12,915 nucleotides of DNA from Brachionus koreanus (lineage: Eukaryota; Rotifera; Eurotatoria; Ploima; Brachionidae). The position numbers and the translations under genes are program-made. The notes beneath the pieces were generated by a model. The model worked only from the letters and a program-made list of their open reading frames with translations. It had not been told where the DNA came from and made no database searches. This document shows positions 1 to 7,861 of the stretch, piece by piece (within the stretch, counting starts at the first letter, position 1; every line of letters begins with the position of its first letter). Where the stretch lies: positions 930,521-943,435 of the forward strand of contig PJRA01000323.1 in the NCBI GenBank assembly GCA_016987375.1. Reading direction: 5' to 3'.

Positions 1-1784
1 ACTTAAGTTGTTACAGCAAGTTTGATCAATCAGTCCAAAAATAGATTTAATAATGTCGGTAGAAATATAAAAAAAATGAAATGTTTACTAAAGTGAGACT
101 ATGTTAATCTCCCTGCTTTGTCAATTTAGTTAAACTAAATTTTAGCCTAGAATATTAGCTATTATTAATATTATTACAAAATAAAAGTTAAACTTTTTAA
201 TTTTATTTAATAAAATGTCTTCCTTAAAAATAAATTCAATTCCTAAGAGTTTTGAATTGAAATAAAAATGTTTAAACCTACAAAACTGGGCTCTATTGCT
301 GATAATTAAAGAGCAAAAGCTTATATAGTTTTCTTCACTTTGTGATGTTAAAGTTTAATCACAAAACTTGAAACTATCTCTTGTAAAAATTTTTAAAAAA
401 TTAAAAAATCTATTTATTCTTGTTGTCAATAAATATGTATTTTATTTTCTCTTATCTTTTAAATAAAATATCCATTACCTTGGTCTTTTTTTAGCATTAA
501 AATTTCTACACTTGACAAAATAAACTTCTATTTATAAAACACTGACTGGTCTTTTTATTATAACTTGCTTAGCTTGTAATTGTAAACGAATAAAAAATTT
601 TACAATTTACCTCTTCATTGTAAATGATCTGAAAATAAATAATTAGTTTTTAATTGCCTCTATTATTTTTATATAAATTTGGAAGCATAAAATTTTATTA
701 AGCCCGAATAGCAACAGCTTTAAAATTTTACAGGCCAATTTTCAACAATCTTTGCACCATTTCCAAACAAAACTTATCAATCCAAATGCTTAAAATTAAG
801 GTGGGATTTTCGGCACATTCAGAAGACTTAAAAAAACATCATCGAGCCATTCTCTGCAAAGTCTAGATAAAGATTATTCAATCAAGGACTGGAGAGAAAA
901 AAAAATTTCTTTTGAAACTAAAAACGGGTTAAAAATGACCAGCTGATCAAATCTAAGAGCTATTGATGTCCTCTAAACCTAATTTTTTTTTCAAAACAGC
1001 AATCAGGGCACTTAAAACTCGCAAGAAAACCGCTAATTGAAAAAAAAAAATCTTAAAATTTGAAACATTTTTTTAAATTAAAAACTAAATTTTTAACAAA
1101 AGTTAAAGTTAACAAAAAAAAAATTTTATCTAAAAGTTCAAATTAAAATTAAAATTTAAGCAACATAAAAAAAAAAAACAGTGAATGTTTCACTAAATTT
1201 TGACCCAATTAATACAATCAAAATAATCTAGAAATTATCTTGACTATTTAAAAATTATCTAGTTAATAAAGTTTGAGGCAAATAGTTATCACTGGTGCAT
1301 GTAAAAGTAAATTGTTTGTTTGTAAATTTCTAACAGATTGTCTTGCAAGAATCACTGGCCTGATGACTAAATAAACGCCAATTCCGACCTTATCTTAAGA
1401 AATGTCAAATATTTACTTTTAAAAAATTTCAAGAGCACTTGAAAATTAATTTATACTTAAGTACTTGATCACTAAAAGCCAACACGCTTGAGGGTTATAT
1501 AAGATCGATGATGAAAAATGAAGAAAAAAAAAACACTTAAACCATATTGTTTTTTTTATTAGAGATTAAAATCAAATTAAGAGAAAAAAAAAAGAAAAAA
1601 ACATAGTCAAACACAAACTCATTAGAATACTGTGACTGTTTACAATTAAATATTAATTTTCTCAAATAATTAAAATTCCCGCTCCGCTTCAAGGATGTAA
1701 AAGAAAAATCTAATAAAAATTTTAATTCGATTTTAAGTGGAACCTTGATAATAAAAAATATTCTAATCGCACACACTAGTCTCT
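1..1784. other. A+T-rich gene-free DNA
   Basis: No ORF with protein-like composition is visible on either strand. The only longer ORF here (1537-1776, minus) is Phe/Lys/Asn-rich, as expected from random A+T-rich sequence. Long A and T runs dominate, for example around 1040-1170 and 1525-1600. Slightly less A+T-rich patches at about 700-1010 and 1290-1510 hold no recognisable domain. Small items seen are a 7-bp-arm palindrome (TTTCAAG-AGCA-CTTGAAA, 1427-1444) and a consensus-like TATATAAG at 1496-1503 with no gene behind it. Confidence 0.6.
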
Positions 1785-2710
1785 TTTATTCTACGTGACA
1801 TACGTGATTAAGATTCAGTCGAATATCGATTTATTGATCCATAATTAAATGTTTGTATTAATCATTTTTTAAATCACCTTTTAAGATATTTTAGCTCACC
1901 GTTTCCGTGTTCGATGCTCATAAACACCCCCCTTAGGCAAATATTTAGCCATCTCAAACAGCTTTGAAGAGGCGATATTTGTGCAAAAGATTTATCTGTC
2001 TGTGGCACTAGTTTACTCACTATTTAGGCCTATTTGGCAGGGCTAGTTATCCAAATTTAATTTTTTTTGTAAATCCAACTTTAATTAAATTATAAATTTT
2101 TCTTTCCTGCTTAGATTTTAATAAAAAAATTTTTAAATACTCTTAAAAAATAATTGTTCACTTGGTCATCTAAAATTTTATTGATAAAAAAAAATCAAAT
2201 TTAATGATACAGAAAAATGATGATAGTCTCTAATTTATAAAAAGATAAGTGATCAGTTTATTTAAGAAGTGATCACGTTTCCAAAAAATTGACACAAGTA
2301 GCAATGTTATTGTTAAGAAGATAAAGTTTTAATAAATAAGAGATAATTTTGAAATTATCATCTTTTTCCGCATTGACACACCTTTAATCGATGCAATGCA
2401 AGCACTAATCACGTACATCAAGCAGCTCTTGTTTGTTTATCTAAATCAGATTAGAGTCCCATTAAAGTGTTAAGTCAATGTTGGCCAAATTCCGGATTAG
2501 AGATGCTTAAGCTAGAGCACAAAAATCATAGATAGCAGCGTGTGTCCAAACTGATAATTAGACTTACGAGTTTATTCTATTCGAGGTCGAGGATTAAAGA
2601 AAATATTTTTTGTTTTTAAATATGTAAATTTTCAAGTATTTGTTTAGCTGTCTATAAGTTTTGATTATATGCCGATTATTGATGCACGATTGTCTTACGT
2701 GATTTCAATG
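1785..2710. promoter_or_regulatory. Candidate cis-regulatory block with repeated TACGTGA motifs
   Basis: This non-coding block is less A+T-rich than its flanks and contains four TACGTGA sites: 1792-1798 (+), 1801-1807 (+), 2409-2415 (minus) and 2696-2702 (+). I found none elsewhere in the window. Two of them lie in an identical 10-mer, TACGTGATTA, at 1801-1810 (+) and 2406-2415 (minus); the copy at 2696-2705 differs only in its last base. A related ACGTGAT is at 2272-2278 (minus). ACGTG is the core bound by bHLH-PAS dimers of the Sim/Trachealess/HIF-ARNT group, and ATTA is a homeodomain core, so the motif looks composite. Nearby are GGATTA sites (2494-2499, 2591-2596), a TGTTTAT forkhead-like site overlapping a GATA-like TTATCT (2434-2442), AGATAAG (2243-2249) and a direct repeat AAGTGATCA spaced 20 bp apart (2247, 2267). 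The enhancer role and the target gene are inferred; no gene is visible within about 3 kb. Confidence 0.3.
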
Positions 2711-3101
2711 CTTGTGAGAATTTTGTAGACATATGCCAGTCGAAATTGCTTCCCATTTGTCAATTTGAAATAAAAAAAAAATATTTTTTCAGCATATTTT
2801 TGAATTGTTGAACAAAATGCAGTCAAATAAACCCAAGAAAAAATTTATCTCATTGAAATCTTGGGAATGTTTGTCAATAGAGCAATTAACTTCAATTATC
2901 ATATCAAACATATTTTTCTAATTTCCCAATAAAACTAATTCATTGAATTTTATTTTTTTTCTAGTTTGGCAAAAGAACACATTTTTTGTATCAAAGAAAA
3001 ACTTTAGAATTAAAACATTAAAAATTTTAAAAATACTAATAAATTTTATTTGGTTTTAAAAGAAATAACTGAACATTTTTATTCTTTGAGAGAATAATAT
3101 A
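2711..3101. other. A+T-rich spacer
   Basis: I see nothing in this stretch beyond A+T-rich sequence with T and A runs. The minus-strand ORF that begins in it (3036-3284) is antisense to the retrotransposon remnant that follows and is not a gene. Confidence 0.5.
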
Positions 3102-3236
3102 TGGTTTGGTCACATACTTAGAAAGAAAGGAAAAAGAACACCAGAAAAAGCTCTTCAATGGACACTTCAAGGGCGTTATAAGGTAGGAAGACCAGCAGTA
3201 ATTAAAAGTAATGACTCTATGATCCACAAGGAATGA
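3102..3236 (+). mobile_element. Non-LTR retrotransposon remnant: C-terminal tail of endonuclease-reverse transcriptase
   Basis: One frame reads 44 codons from 3102 to a TGA at 3234-3236. It includes WFGHILRKK, followed by PEKALQWTLQGRYKVGRPA. This is the usual tail of RTE-like and related LINE polymerases, with the pattern (W-x-GH-x-LR)...(P-x-x-AL-x-W-x-x-x-G-x-R-K-x-GRP), which is normally followed by TWRR. The agreement in order and spacing is good, and 'KVGRP' sits where expected. After GRP the sequence no longer matches (AVIKSND instead of TWRR), so the copy is broken just there. The catalytic reverse transcriptase domain is absent upstream, where an in-frame stop lies close by. This is therefore a short dead 3' fragment, as is typical of 5'-truncated LINE insertions. 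The exact clade cannot be assigned from this tail alone. Confidence 0.7.
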
Positions 3237-3530
3237 ATAAGGAAAAAAATCAATACTATGAATAGCATCATTTAAGACAAGCAAGAAAAGAAAGGAATAA
3301 AAAATAAAGGTAGTTTAGAAAAAAAAGATTATTTTTTTAATTACACTTTATTCTTTGAACTTAAAAATAACAAAATAATTAAATTGAATCATAAAATTTT
3401 AAAAAAAAATTTTTGATTTTAGCTCTTAAAATTTATGTGTCTAACTCATTGTCTATTTAATTCTAAAAAAATGAATAAAATGAAAATTTTGAAATTTCAG
3501 TACTTGTTTGTTTATTTCAGTATTATTGGA
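3237..3530. other. A+T-rich spacer
   Basis: No gene or recognisable element is seen. It may hold decayed 3' sequence of the preceding retrotransposon fragment, but no poly(A)-tail boundary or target-site duplication can be recognised. Confidence 0.4.
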
Positions 3531-3670
3531 AAAAAGGCCTATCGACACCACCACTAACTGGTAAAATGTGTCTAGTGGATGATAAAATTGTGCTTAAAGT
3601 AGAAAGCTAGTAGATTGGTTTAGAAAATCACTTTGTGCTGGTTCCAGAGGGTCTTGTCAATTAGTTAAAT
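3531..3670 (+). pseudogene. Possible Tc1/mariner transposase N-terminal trace
   Basis: One frame from about 3521 reads YWKKGLSTPPLTGKMCLVDD, then KIVLKVES, before two adjacent stop codons. The order resembles the linker between the two helix-turn-helix halves of Tc1/mariner transposases: a 'W-x-K-x-G' segment, a 'P-x-x-G-(R/K)-P'-like basic patch, then 'DD-x-x-IV-x-x-V'. A second frame beyond the stops reads WFRKSLCAGSRGSCQLV, which could fit the following 'VRKNPFASSR' helix. The match is weak, no invariant residue proves it, and chance cannot be excluded. The patch is clearly richer in G+C than its flanks, which argues for an inserted or formerly coding origin. Confidence 0.25.
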
Positions 3671-4170
3671 TATTTTAAAATATAAAGTTTCTATTTTTAC
3701 AAATAAATAATGCATCCAAAAAATAAACCAAGTGTTCTTTTTCTTTTTAAAAACTTCAATTATGACTCATGTTTCGGATTAAAAAGCTCAGAATTGGATT
3801 CATCGTTAATGACTGCATTTTATTAATCATAAATTAACCAATTCAATTTTTCCTGGCATATTTTTTGTGTCAATTGTAATATAAATAGAATAAACAATGA
3901 TCTGATGGAAATATTAAATTGAAAAAAAAAATTTATTTATAGGAATGTAATTGATTATTAAAATTTTTGAAATTTTTAATTTTTTTACTTCAACCAGTTT
4001 AATTTTCTAGTGCCCAGTTGGAATGAAATTTCTTAATAGCATGTTTCAAATGTTATGAAAAATTAATTATTTTCCGGTATTGTTAGATTCAAATACAAAT
4101 ATAACAAAAATTCATCATATAAATTAAAATTTACTAAAATAAATTTATTTAAAAAAATAAAGAGTTCAGC
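3671..4170. other. A+T-rich spacer
   Basis: No gene or recognisable element is visible. The stretch is A+T-rich with homopolymer runs. Confidence 0.5.
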
Positions 4171-4176
4171 ATAGTT

Positions 4177-4313
4177 TGTTGCACCTTTTTTATCTAAAAT
4201 AAAATTTATACTAGAAAATCAAATTAGATCAAATTTATTTTTTGTTTTTTATTGTTCATAAGAGATAAATCTTTAAGTAAAAAAGCTGCAACAAAGAATG
4301 TTGCAGTTTTTTT
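4177..4313. repeat. Three copies of a TGTTGCAnCTTTTTTA motif, two forming a hairpin
   Basis: TGTTGCACCTTTTTTA occurs at 4177-4192 (+). An inverted copy with G for C is read on the minus strand from 4293 down to about 4278. A third copy, TGTTGCAG followed by eight T, lies at 4299-4314 (+). The second and third copies face each other across a 5-bp loop (AAGAA, 4294-4298) and give a 15-bp stem with one G-T pair. The short repeat in both orientations, about 0.5 kb ahead of a Tc1-type transposase remnant, suggests decayed terminal inverted repeats of that element. No matching right-hand end was found after 4965, so this remains inference. Confidence 0.4.
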
Positions 4314-4359
4314 TAAATTTTATTTTTGTAAATTTGAATTTGTTCGAATACGAATTTCA

Positions 4360-4560
4360 CAATGGACTAATTGAAGGAATGACACACTTGACTGGTACGA
4401 AGAAGGTTTTTCTAGCACAAAAAACGCACTAGAAGCAACAAATGAAGTTATCAAGTCAGAGGGTACATTTAGAGATTGACTTCCATTAAAAAGATTTCAT
4501 CATAGGAATTGATAAAATTGTATGCAATTGGTCTATTGATCTACAGTGGTTCCGAAGAGT
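4360..4560 (+). pseudogene. Unassigned coding-like remnant
   Basis: The frame starting at 4375 is open to a TGA at 4474-4476 and reads DTLDWYEEGFSSTKNALEAT, continuing NEVIKSEGTFRD; after the stop it continues LPLKRFHHRN. Residue usage is far more protein-like than in random A+T-rich DNA. The layout D-x-x-D...ALEAT-x-EV...G-x-F recalls the region after the catalytic YVDD of BEL/Pao-type reverse transcriptases, but the YVDD itself is not visible. A Tc1-type 'DW-x-x-E-(D/E)' segment is an alternative. A second frame around 4503-4572 reads ELIKLYAIGLLIYSG, which faintly recalls piggyBac-type transposases. I do not assign a family. Confidence 0.25.
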
Positions 4561-4815
4561 TAAAGACATCAATTTTTTTTTGCTTTTTTTTATTCTTTTT
4601 TGTAAATTAACAAAGTTGCAAATAATTGCTTAAAATAAGCTTAAATATACTCAAACAAAGCTTAGCAATTTTTGTTAAGTTTCAAGAACATATAAGGTAA
4701 AATTTGGTAAAATTTGGCAGAATAAAGATACACCTCTTGCTTCCAAAACAACTATATCATCTCGACTATAATAACTATAAACAACTTAATTCCCTCTTGA
4801 GTTGTTCTGATCAAA

Positions 4816-4965
4816 GACCATAACAACTGGATTTATCAGATTTAAGTGAATGCTCCATGCCACAAATCTTCTCAAGTAATGAACTGGTTGAGAGAAAATG
4901 AAATCGAAATTATTCAATTGCCAGCTAGAAGTCCAGATCCTTAATCGAAAGAATAAAAATGTGTT
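4816..4965 (+). mobile_element. Tc1-type (DD34E) transposase remnant
   Basis: One frame from 4816 reads DHNNWIYQ, a stop codon, then VNAPCHKSSQVMNW, followed by LRENEIEIIQLPARSPD (ending 4938). This is the core of Tc1-family transposases around the second catalytic aspartate, normally 'WIFQQDNAPCH...W...P..SPDLNPIE'. The aspartate codon is here GTG (Val, 4846-4848) and the residue before it is a TAA stop (4843-4845). After SPD a frame change occurs: the shifted frame reads LN, then degraded sequence where PIE should be. The distance from the lost aspartate to the expected glutamate fits 34 residues, the Tc1 spacing. The copy is dead, lacking a usable D and E and the N-terminal half. It is on the plus strand and ends in unrecognisable A+T-rich DNA. 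Confidence 0.85.
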
Positions 4966-5319
4966 TTAAGTCCAGAGGGGGATATTTTAAGTATTAAACT
5001 AATAAGATGTTTTAAATTTATTGTACTTAGTTTTTGTTATTCTTTTTTTTTTTTTTGTTTTCCAAATATTGAGTGTAAATGTGAGAATATAGATATTTTT
5101 TAAATGTTTTTTTTTTAAATGATAACTAAAAGCCTAAATTTTGAATATAAAAAAAACATCTTTGTATAAATTTTTTTATTACAAAATTTAACCGGAACAT
5201 TTCAAAATATTATAATGTCTTAAATTTCATGACAAAGCTAAAACTTCATTATCAGGATGGACATTAAGATTTAATTGGTACAAGCTGAACAAACGAATTG
5301 TCAAATTAAATGATAAAAA
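4966..5319. other. A+T-rich spacer after the Tc1 remnant
   Basis: No gene is seen. The segment may contain the decayed right half of the Tc1 copy, but no terminal repeat matching the left side is recognisable. Confidence 0.4.
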
Positions 5320-5442
5320 CTAAATCATATTTTTGGTCACTTCATCTACTTTAACAATTGAAGCTAAAGAATCTTGGTGTAAAGCTTTTTTAATAACATC
5401 AACTTGGAATAATTTTGATTGTTTTATAACTCTGAACGGTTT
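5320..5442 (-). pseudogene. Unrecognised minus-strand coding-like remnant
   Basis: On the minus strand the frame between a TGA (5443-5445) and a TAG (5320-5322) encodes 40 residues. They include KPFRVIKQSKLFQVDVIKKA and then LHQDSLASIVKVDEVTKNMI. The composition (balanced D, E, V, S, A, Q) is unlike the Phe/Lys/Asn/Ile mix of chance ORFs in this DNA. Immediately upstream on the same strand, a different frame reads HPRFIVYIDYNMKTVQSYK, suggesting that one coding stretch crosses a frameshift near 5430. No initiator or splice sites are evident. I do not recognise the family. It could be a transposon or retrogene fragment, or an exon of an unannotated gene. Confidence 0.3.
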
Positions 5443-5618
5443 TCATATTGTAATCAATATAAACAATGAAACGTGGGTGTTAAGCAACTTGTAATTGTCC
5501 ACAATGAAAAAAAATATATATGTGTAAACTTGCCATTTGTATTGCTTATTTACTTTGATTGATTGACAACTTTTCCAAAAGTAGACTTAAAAATAGAAAA
5601 GAACATAAAAAAAGGTAG

Positions 5619-5867
5619 AGGAAAAAAGTGTGTAGCAGCTTTACAAAGAAATTCATTTGGTCCGATTCTAAACAAATACGACCAGAAAATGCATCAAGGT
5701 TCCACTCGACACAAATAAGTAAAAAGCAAGGAGGATCAAAAATAACTCAACCTGAATCCCTCAACCAACAAGAAAATCAATTAAAAGTTCTAGAACAACA
5801 ACAAACACAAGCCAATGCTACAAAAAAAGGAGGCAGAGCAAAAAGATCTAAGTTAAAAAAACGATGA
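5619..5867 (+). CDS. Unrecognised C-terminal exon-like ORF with a basic tail
   Basis: The frame is open from just after a TAG at 5616-5618 to a TGA at 5865-5867. It has no convincing ATG near its start; GTG at 5628 is not credible as a eukaryotic start. It therefore looks like a 3'-terminal exon or the tail of a retrocopy. The product has an aromatic/basic first third (KKFIWSDSKQIRPENASRFH), a Gln-rich middle (NQQENQLKVLEQQQTQAN, possibly coiled-coil) and a strongly basic end (KKGGRAKRSKLKKR) that could serve nuclear localisation or RNA binding. Codon content is clearly richer in G+C and less biased than the flanks. About 100 bp downstream, overlapping AATAAA signals (5970-5979) are followed by a G/T-rich stretch (5991-6008), as expected of a real 3' end. 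I recognise no family; upstream exons were not identified. Confidence 0.4.
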   Translation, partial: RKKVCSSFTKKFIWSDSKQIRPENASRFHSTQISKKQGGSKITQPESLNQQENQLKVLEQQQTQANATKKGGRAKRSKLKKR

Positions 5868-5969
5868 TAATTTATTAGTTTAATTTTCTTTTTCCATTTT
5901 TTATTGATGTTTTTTTATAATTGTTTTACTTGTATTTCTTTTTCGTCGTTTTATTAATTATTTATTAAA

Positions 5970-6008
5970 AATAAATAAAAAAGGTTAATTTTGGGTGATG
6001 TGGTAGTG
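5970..6008 (+). terminator. Poly(A) signal with downstream G/T-rich element
   Basis: AATAAA at 5970-5975, repeated with overlap at 5974-5979, is followed within about 15-30 bp by a G/T-rich run (TTGGGTGATGTGGTAGTG). This is the arrangement of a metazoan cleavage and polyadenylation site. It would serve the plus-strand ORF ending at 5867. AATAAA alone is common by chance in DNA this A+T-rich; the G/T-rich element is what makes it notable. Confidence 0.4.
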
Positions 6009-6229
6009 AAAATAATTGAGTAAAAATTCGACTGGAGTACTGTTGGTATTGAGAATGGAAGAATCTTTGACTAAAAAATAAAGCAAACTATAAATGTTGA
6101 TATTTTTTTAAAATTTTAAAAACCTATTTAAAAAATTATTTGTCTTAATTATTTGATTTCAGAATCTCATCAAAACTGAGAGAGCAAATAAATTTTGATG
6201 ATATAATTTTTAAAAATTTCAATTGTTAG

Positions 6230-6235
6230 TTTATT
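6230..6235 (-). terminator. Likely poly(A) signal of the cystatin gene
   Basis: TTTATT on the plus strand reads AATAAA on the minus strand, about 70 bp beyond the TAG stop of the cystatin gene. The position is right for a short 3' UTR, but chance occurrences are frequent here. Confidence 0.35.
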
Positions 6236-6303
6236 TAAAAAAAAAATATACAATTGCGCAAAATATTAATATTTAAAAAAAAATATTTTAAAAATTAGAG
6301 AAT

Positions 6304-7047
6304 CTAATAATAAACAGTTGTTTTCAATTCATATCTTTTGCCTTGATTCCAAGGTCTATCCAAAACCATAATTTTCACGCTCTTTAGTGGAGCATTATCT
6401 AAAAGTGGACACTCTTTTAAACTCATTGAATCTTTCGAATTTTTGGTACATTTGGTTCTGGCTAATTTACAGATAAATGTATATTTCATTCCATTAACAA
6501 TCTGTCTGTATATCTTATCAATTGAATGCAATTTCATCTTGTACAAATCGTTTGATTGATGATTTATTTGTTCAATAGCGAAATCAAGTGCTTTAACGGC
6601 ATATTCATTGTCTTCTTCAATGCGAATACTTGAGCCAAACAAAGAATGGTACTTTTTGCAATTGAACTCGGTCATTTCAGTGAAGTTTTCCCATGGTTTT
6701 TCCCAAATGGTCATTTCACATTGCTCCACATCACAGCCAGTTTTGCAATCAGCCGGTCTGACTCTCACGGTCAAAAAATAATTGAGTCCAGCAACCACTT
6801 GTTTTTGAGCTTTGATTAGTCTAAGCAGTTTGAGGTCAACTTTTTTGTTGCCGTCTTCGGTGGCTCGTTGTTTTTCAATGGCATCAACTCCCAAATTTGC
6901 CAAGCGGTTCAGATTTTCGAGCTCTTGTTTGTCGGCAGTTTTCAAATCAACATTGAAACGTCCGCCTGGAAGCGGGTCGCCATTTTGGCAAACAATTAGC
7001 TCTATTGCCACACACAATAGAAAAGCTTGCATCATCATTTTGAACAT
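6304..7047 (-). CDS. Secreted tandem (two-domain) cystatin, cysteine protease inhibitor
   Basis: This encodes 247 residues with a TAG stop. Residues 1-20 form a signal peptide (hydrophobic FLLCVAIELIVC, cleavage probably before Q21). Two cystatin domains follow. Domain 1 (about 25-132) has the N-terminal Gly pair (PGG, 27-29), the papain-binding loop QVVAG (83-87) and the second hairpin Pro-Trp (118-119). Domain 2 (about 136-247) has QIVNG (182-186) and Pro-Trp (232-233). Both match the family's QxVxG and PW signatures, so both domains may inhibit papain/cathepsin-type proteases. Cys 101, 105, 110 and 130 suit type-2 cystatin disulfides in domain 1. Domain 2 has Cys 193, 200 and 213 but lacks a C-terminal Cys. 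There is one N-glycosylation site (NFT, 121). Single-domain cystatins are about 110-120 residues, so the length fits a fused duplication. The start is the first ATG after an A+T-rich leader; Met4-6 are alternatives. No intron is seen in the coding part. The physiological target is unknown. Confidence 0.92.
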   Translation of the reverse strand: MFKMMMQAFLLCVAIELIVCQNGDPLPGGRFNVDLKTADKQELENLNRLANLGVDAIEKQRATEDGNKKVDLKLLRLIKAQKQVVAGLNYFLTVRVRPADCKTGCDVEQCEMTIWEKPWENFTEMTEFNCKKYHSLFGSSIRIEEDNEYAVKALDFAIEQINHQSNDLYKMKLHSIDKIYRQIVNGMKYTFICKLARTKCTKNSKDSMSLKECPLLDNAPLKSVKIMVLDRPWNQGKRYELKTTVYY

Positions 7048-7092
7048 TCTTAAATTAGAAACAAAATAAAAAGCGCAGCTTTAATTTATAGA
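7048..7092 (-). promoter_or_regulatory. Possible core promoter or splice acceptor ahead of the cystatin gene
   Basis: Read on the minus strand, TATAAATT (7083-7090) lies about 40 bp before the ATG. A pyrimidine-rich run ending in TAATTTAAG then abuts the start codon. The first could be a TATA box for a very short 5' UTR. The second could instead be a 3' splice site joining a non-coding upstream exon. The sequence cannot decide between them, and TATA-like strings are common at this base composition. Confidence 0.2.
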
Positions 7093-7861
7093 TTGATGTT
7101 GAAATTAGAAGATATTAAAGTTTGTGATTAATTATATGCTAAAAAAATATTATTTTCTCTGTTGAATTCTTTATTTTTAAAATTGCTATAATTTATGCTT
7201 TAAGTTTTTGTTAATTTGAATAGAAAGTATGCTAGATAAAAGATGCTTTGAGAAAAAGCTCGTGATTTTTGAGTTTGTGATCAAAAGGTCACTCGTGTTA
7301 ATTTTTAAATGACTAATACTTTGAATAAAGTTCAAGCGAGGTGGTCTAAAACAAAAATCACACTTTTCCAAATCCAGATTATAATTAAATAATCAAGTTG
7401 AACGATTATTTATGAATTTTTAATCAATAGAAGATTTAAAGAAATTTTAATGATTTTTTTTAGAAATTTTTTTTTCAAAGAGCTCAGGTTATTTTCAAAA
7501 TTTTATCAAACAGTCTCATTGGTAATGTAAAAAGAATTTTACGAGACATGCATTGGAAACACATCGAGGATTGCTTTCTTAATTCTTCTAATAAAATGAA
7601 ATTTTCAATTTGGAAAAATTTTTACGCATTTTGAAAGAGAAAAAAAGATTTGTCATGCACAAAATTTAGTTGCTAATGAAAAATATTTATTTTACTCTTC
7701 TGATTAATGCATAAAATAAAATAACCTGTAAAAGTTCAGAAATTTTAAAAATTTATTCAGTGTTTTTAATTAACGTTGAAATGGTTGACTGCATTTTTTT
7801 ACCTGAAATAAAAAATGACTTATTCAAATGTCAAATTTATAAGATTGGCTTCAATTTCAAG
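7093..7861. other. A+T-rich spacer between the cystatin gene and the MITE
   Basis: Nothing recognisable is present. A 61-residue minus-strand ORF (7186-7371) has no family features and chance-like composition. Confidence 0.5.

Noticed and set aside
785..900. Possible decayed C2H2 zinc finger (reading FSAHSEDLKKHHRAI, then RTGEK)
   Set aside because: The cysteine pair is missing, a stop intervenes and the linker match is short. Coincidence is more likely.
1496..1503. TATATAAG consensus TATA box on the plus strand
   Set aside because: No ORF or exon of substance follows, and TATA-like strings are expected often at this composition.
1537..1776. 79-residue minus-strand ORF
   Set aside because: Phe/Lys/Asn/Ile content is exactly what random A+T-rich DNA yields, with poly-Phe from a homopolymer run.
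4279..4313. Hairpin followed by a T run, resembling a bacterial intrinsic terminator
   Set aside because: The window is clearly eukaryotic and no gene ends there. It is better explained by inverted copies of a repeat motif.
6812..7069. Plus-strand ORF antisense to the 5' part of the cystatin gene
   Set aside because: It mirrors the coding frame of the cystatin, and its Ser/Phe/Leu-rich product has no features of its own.
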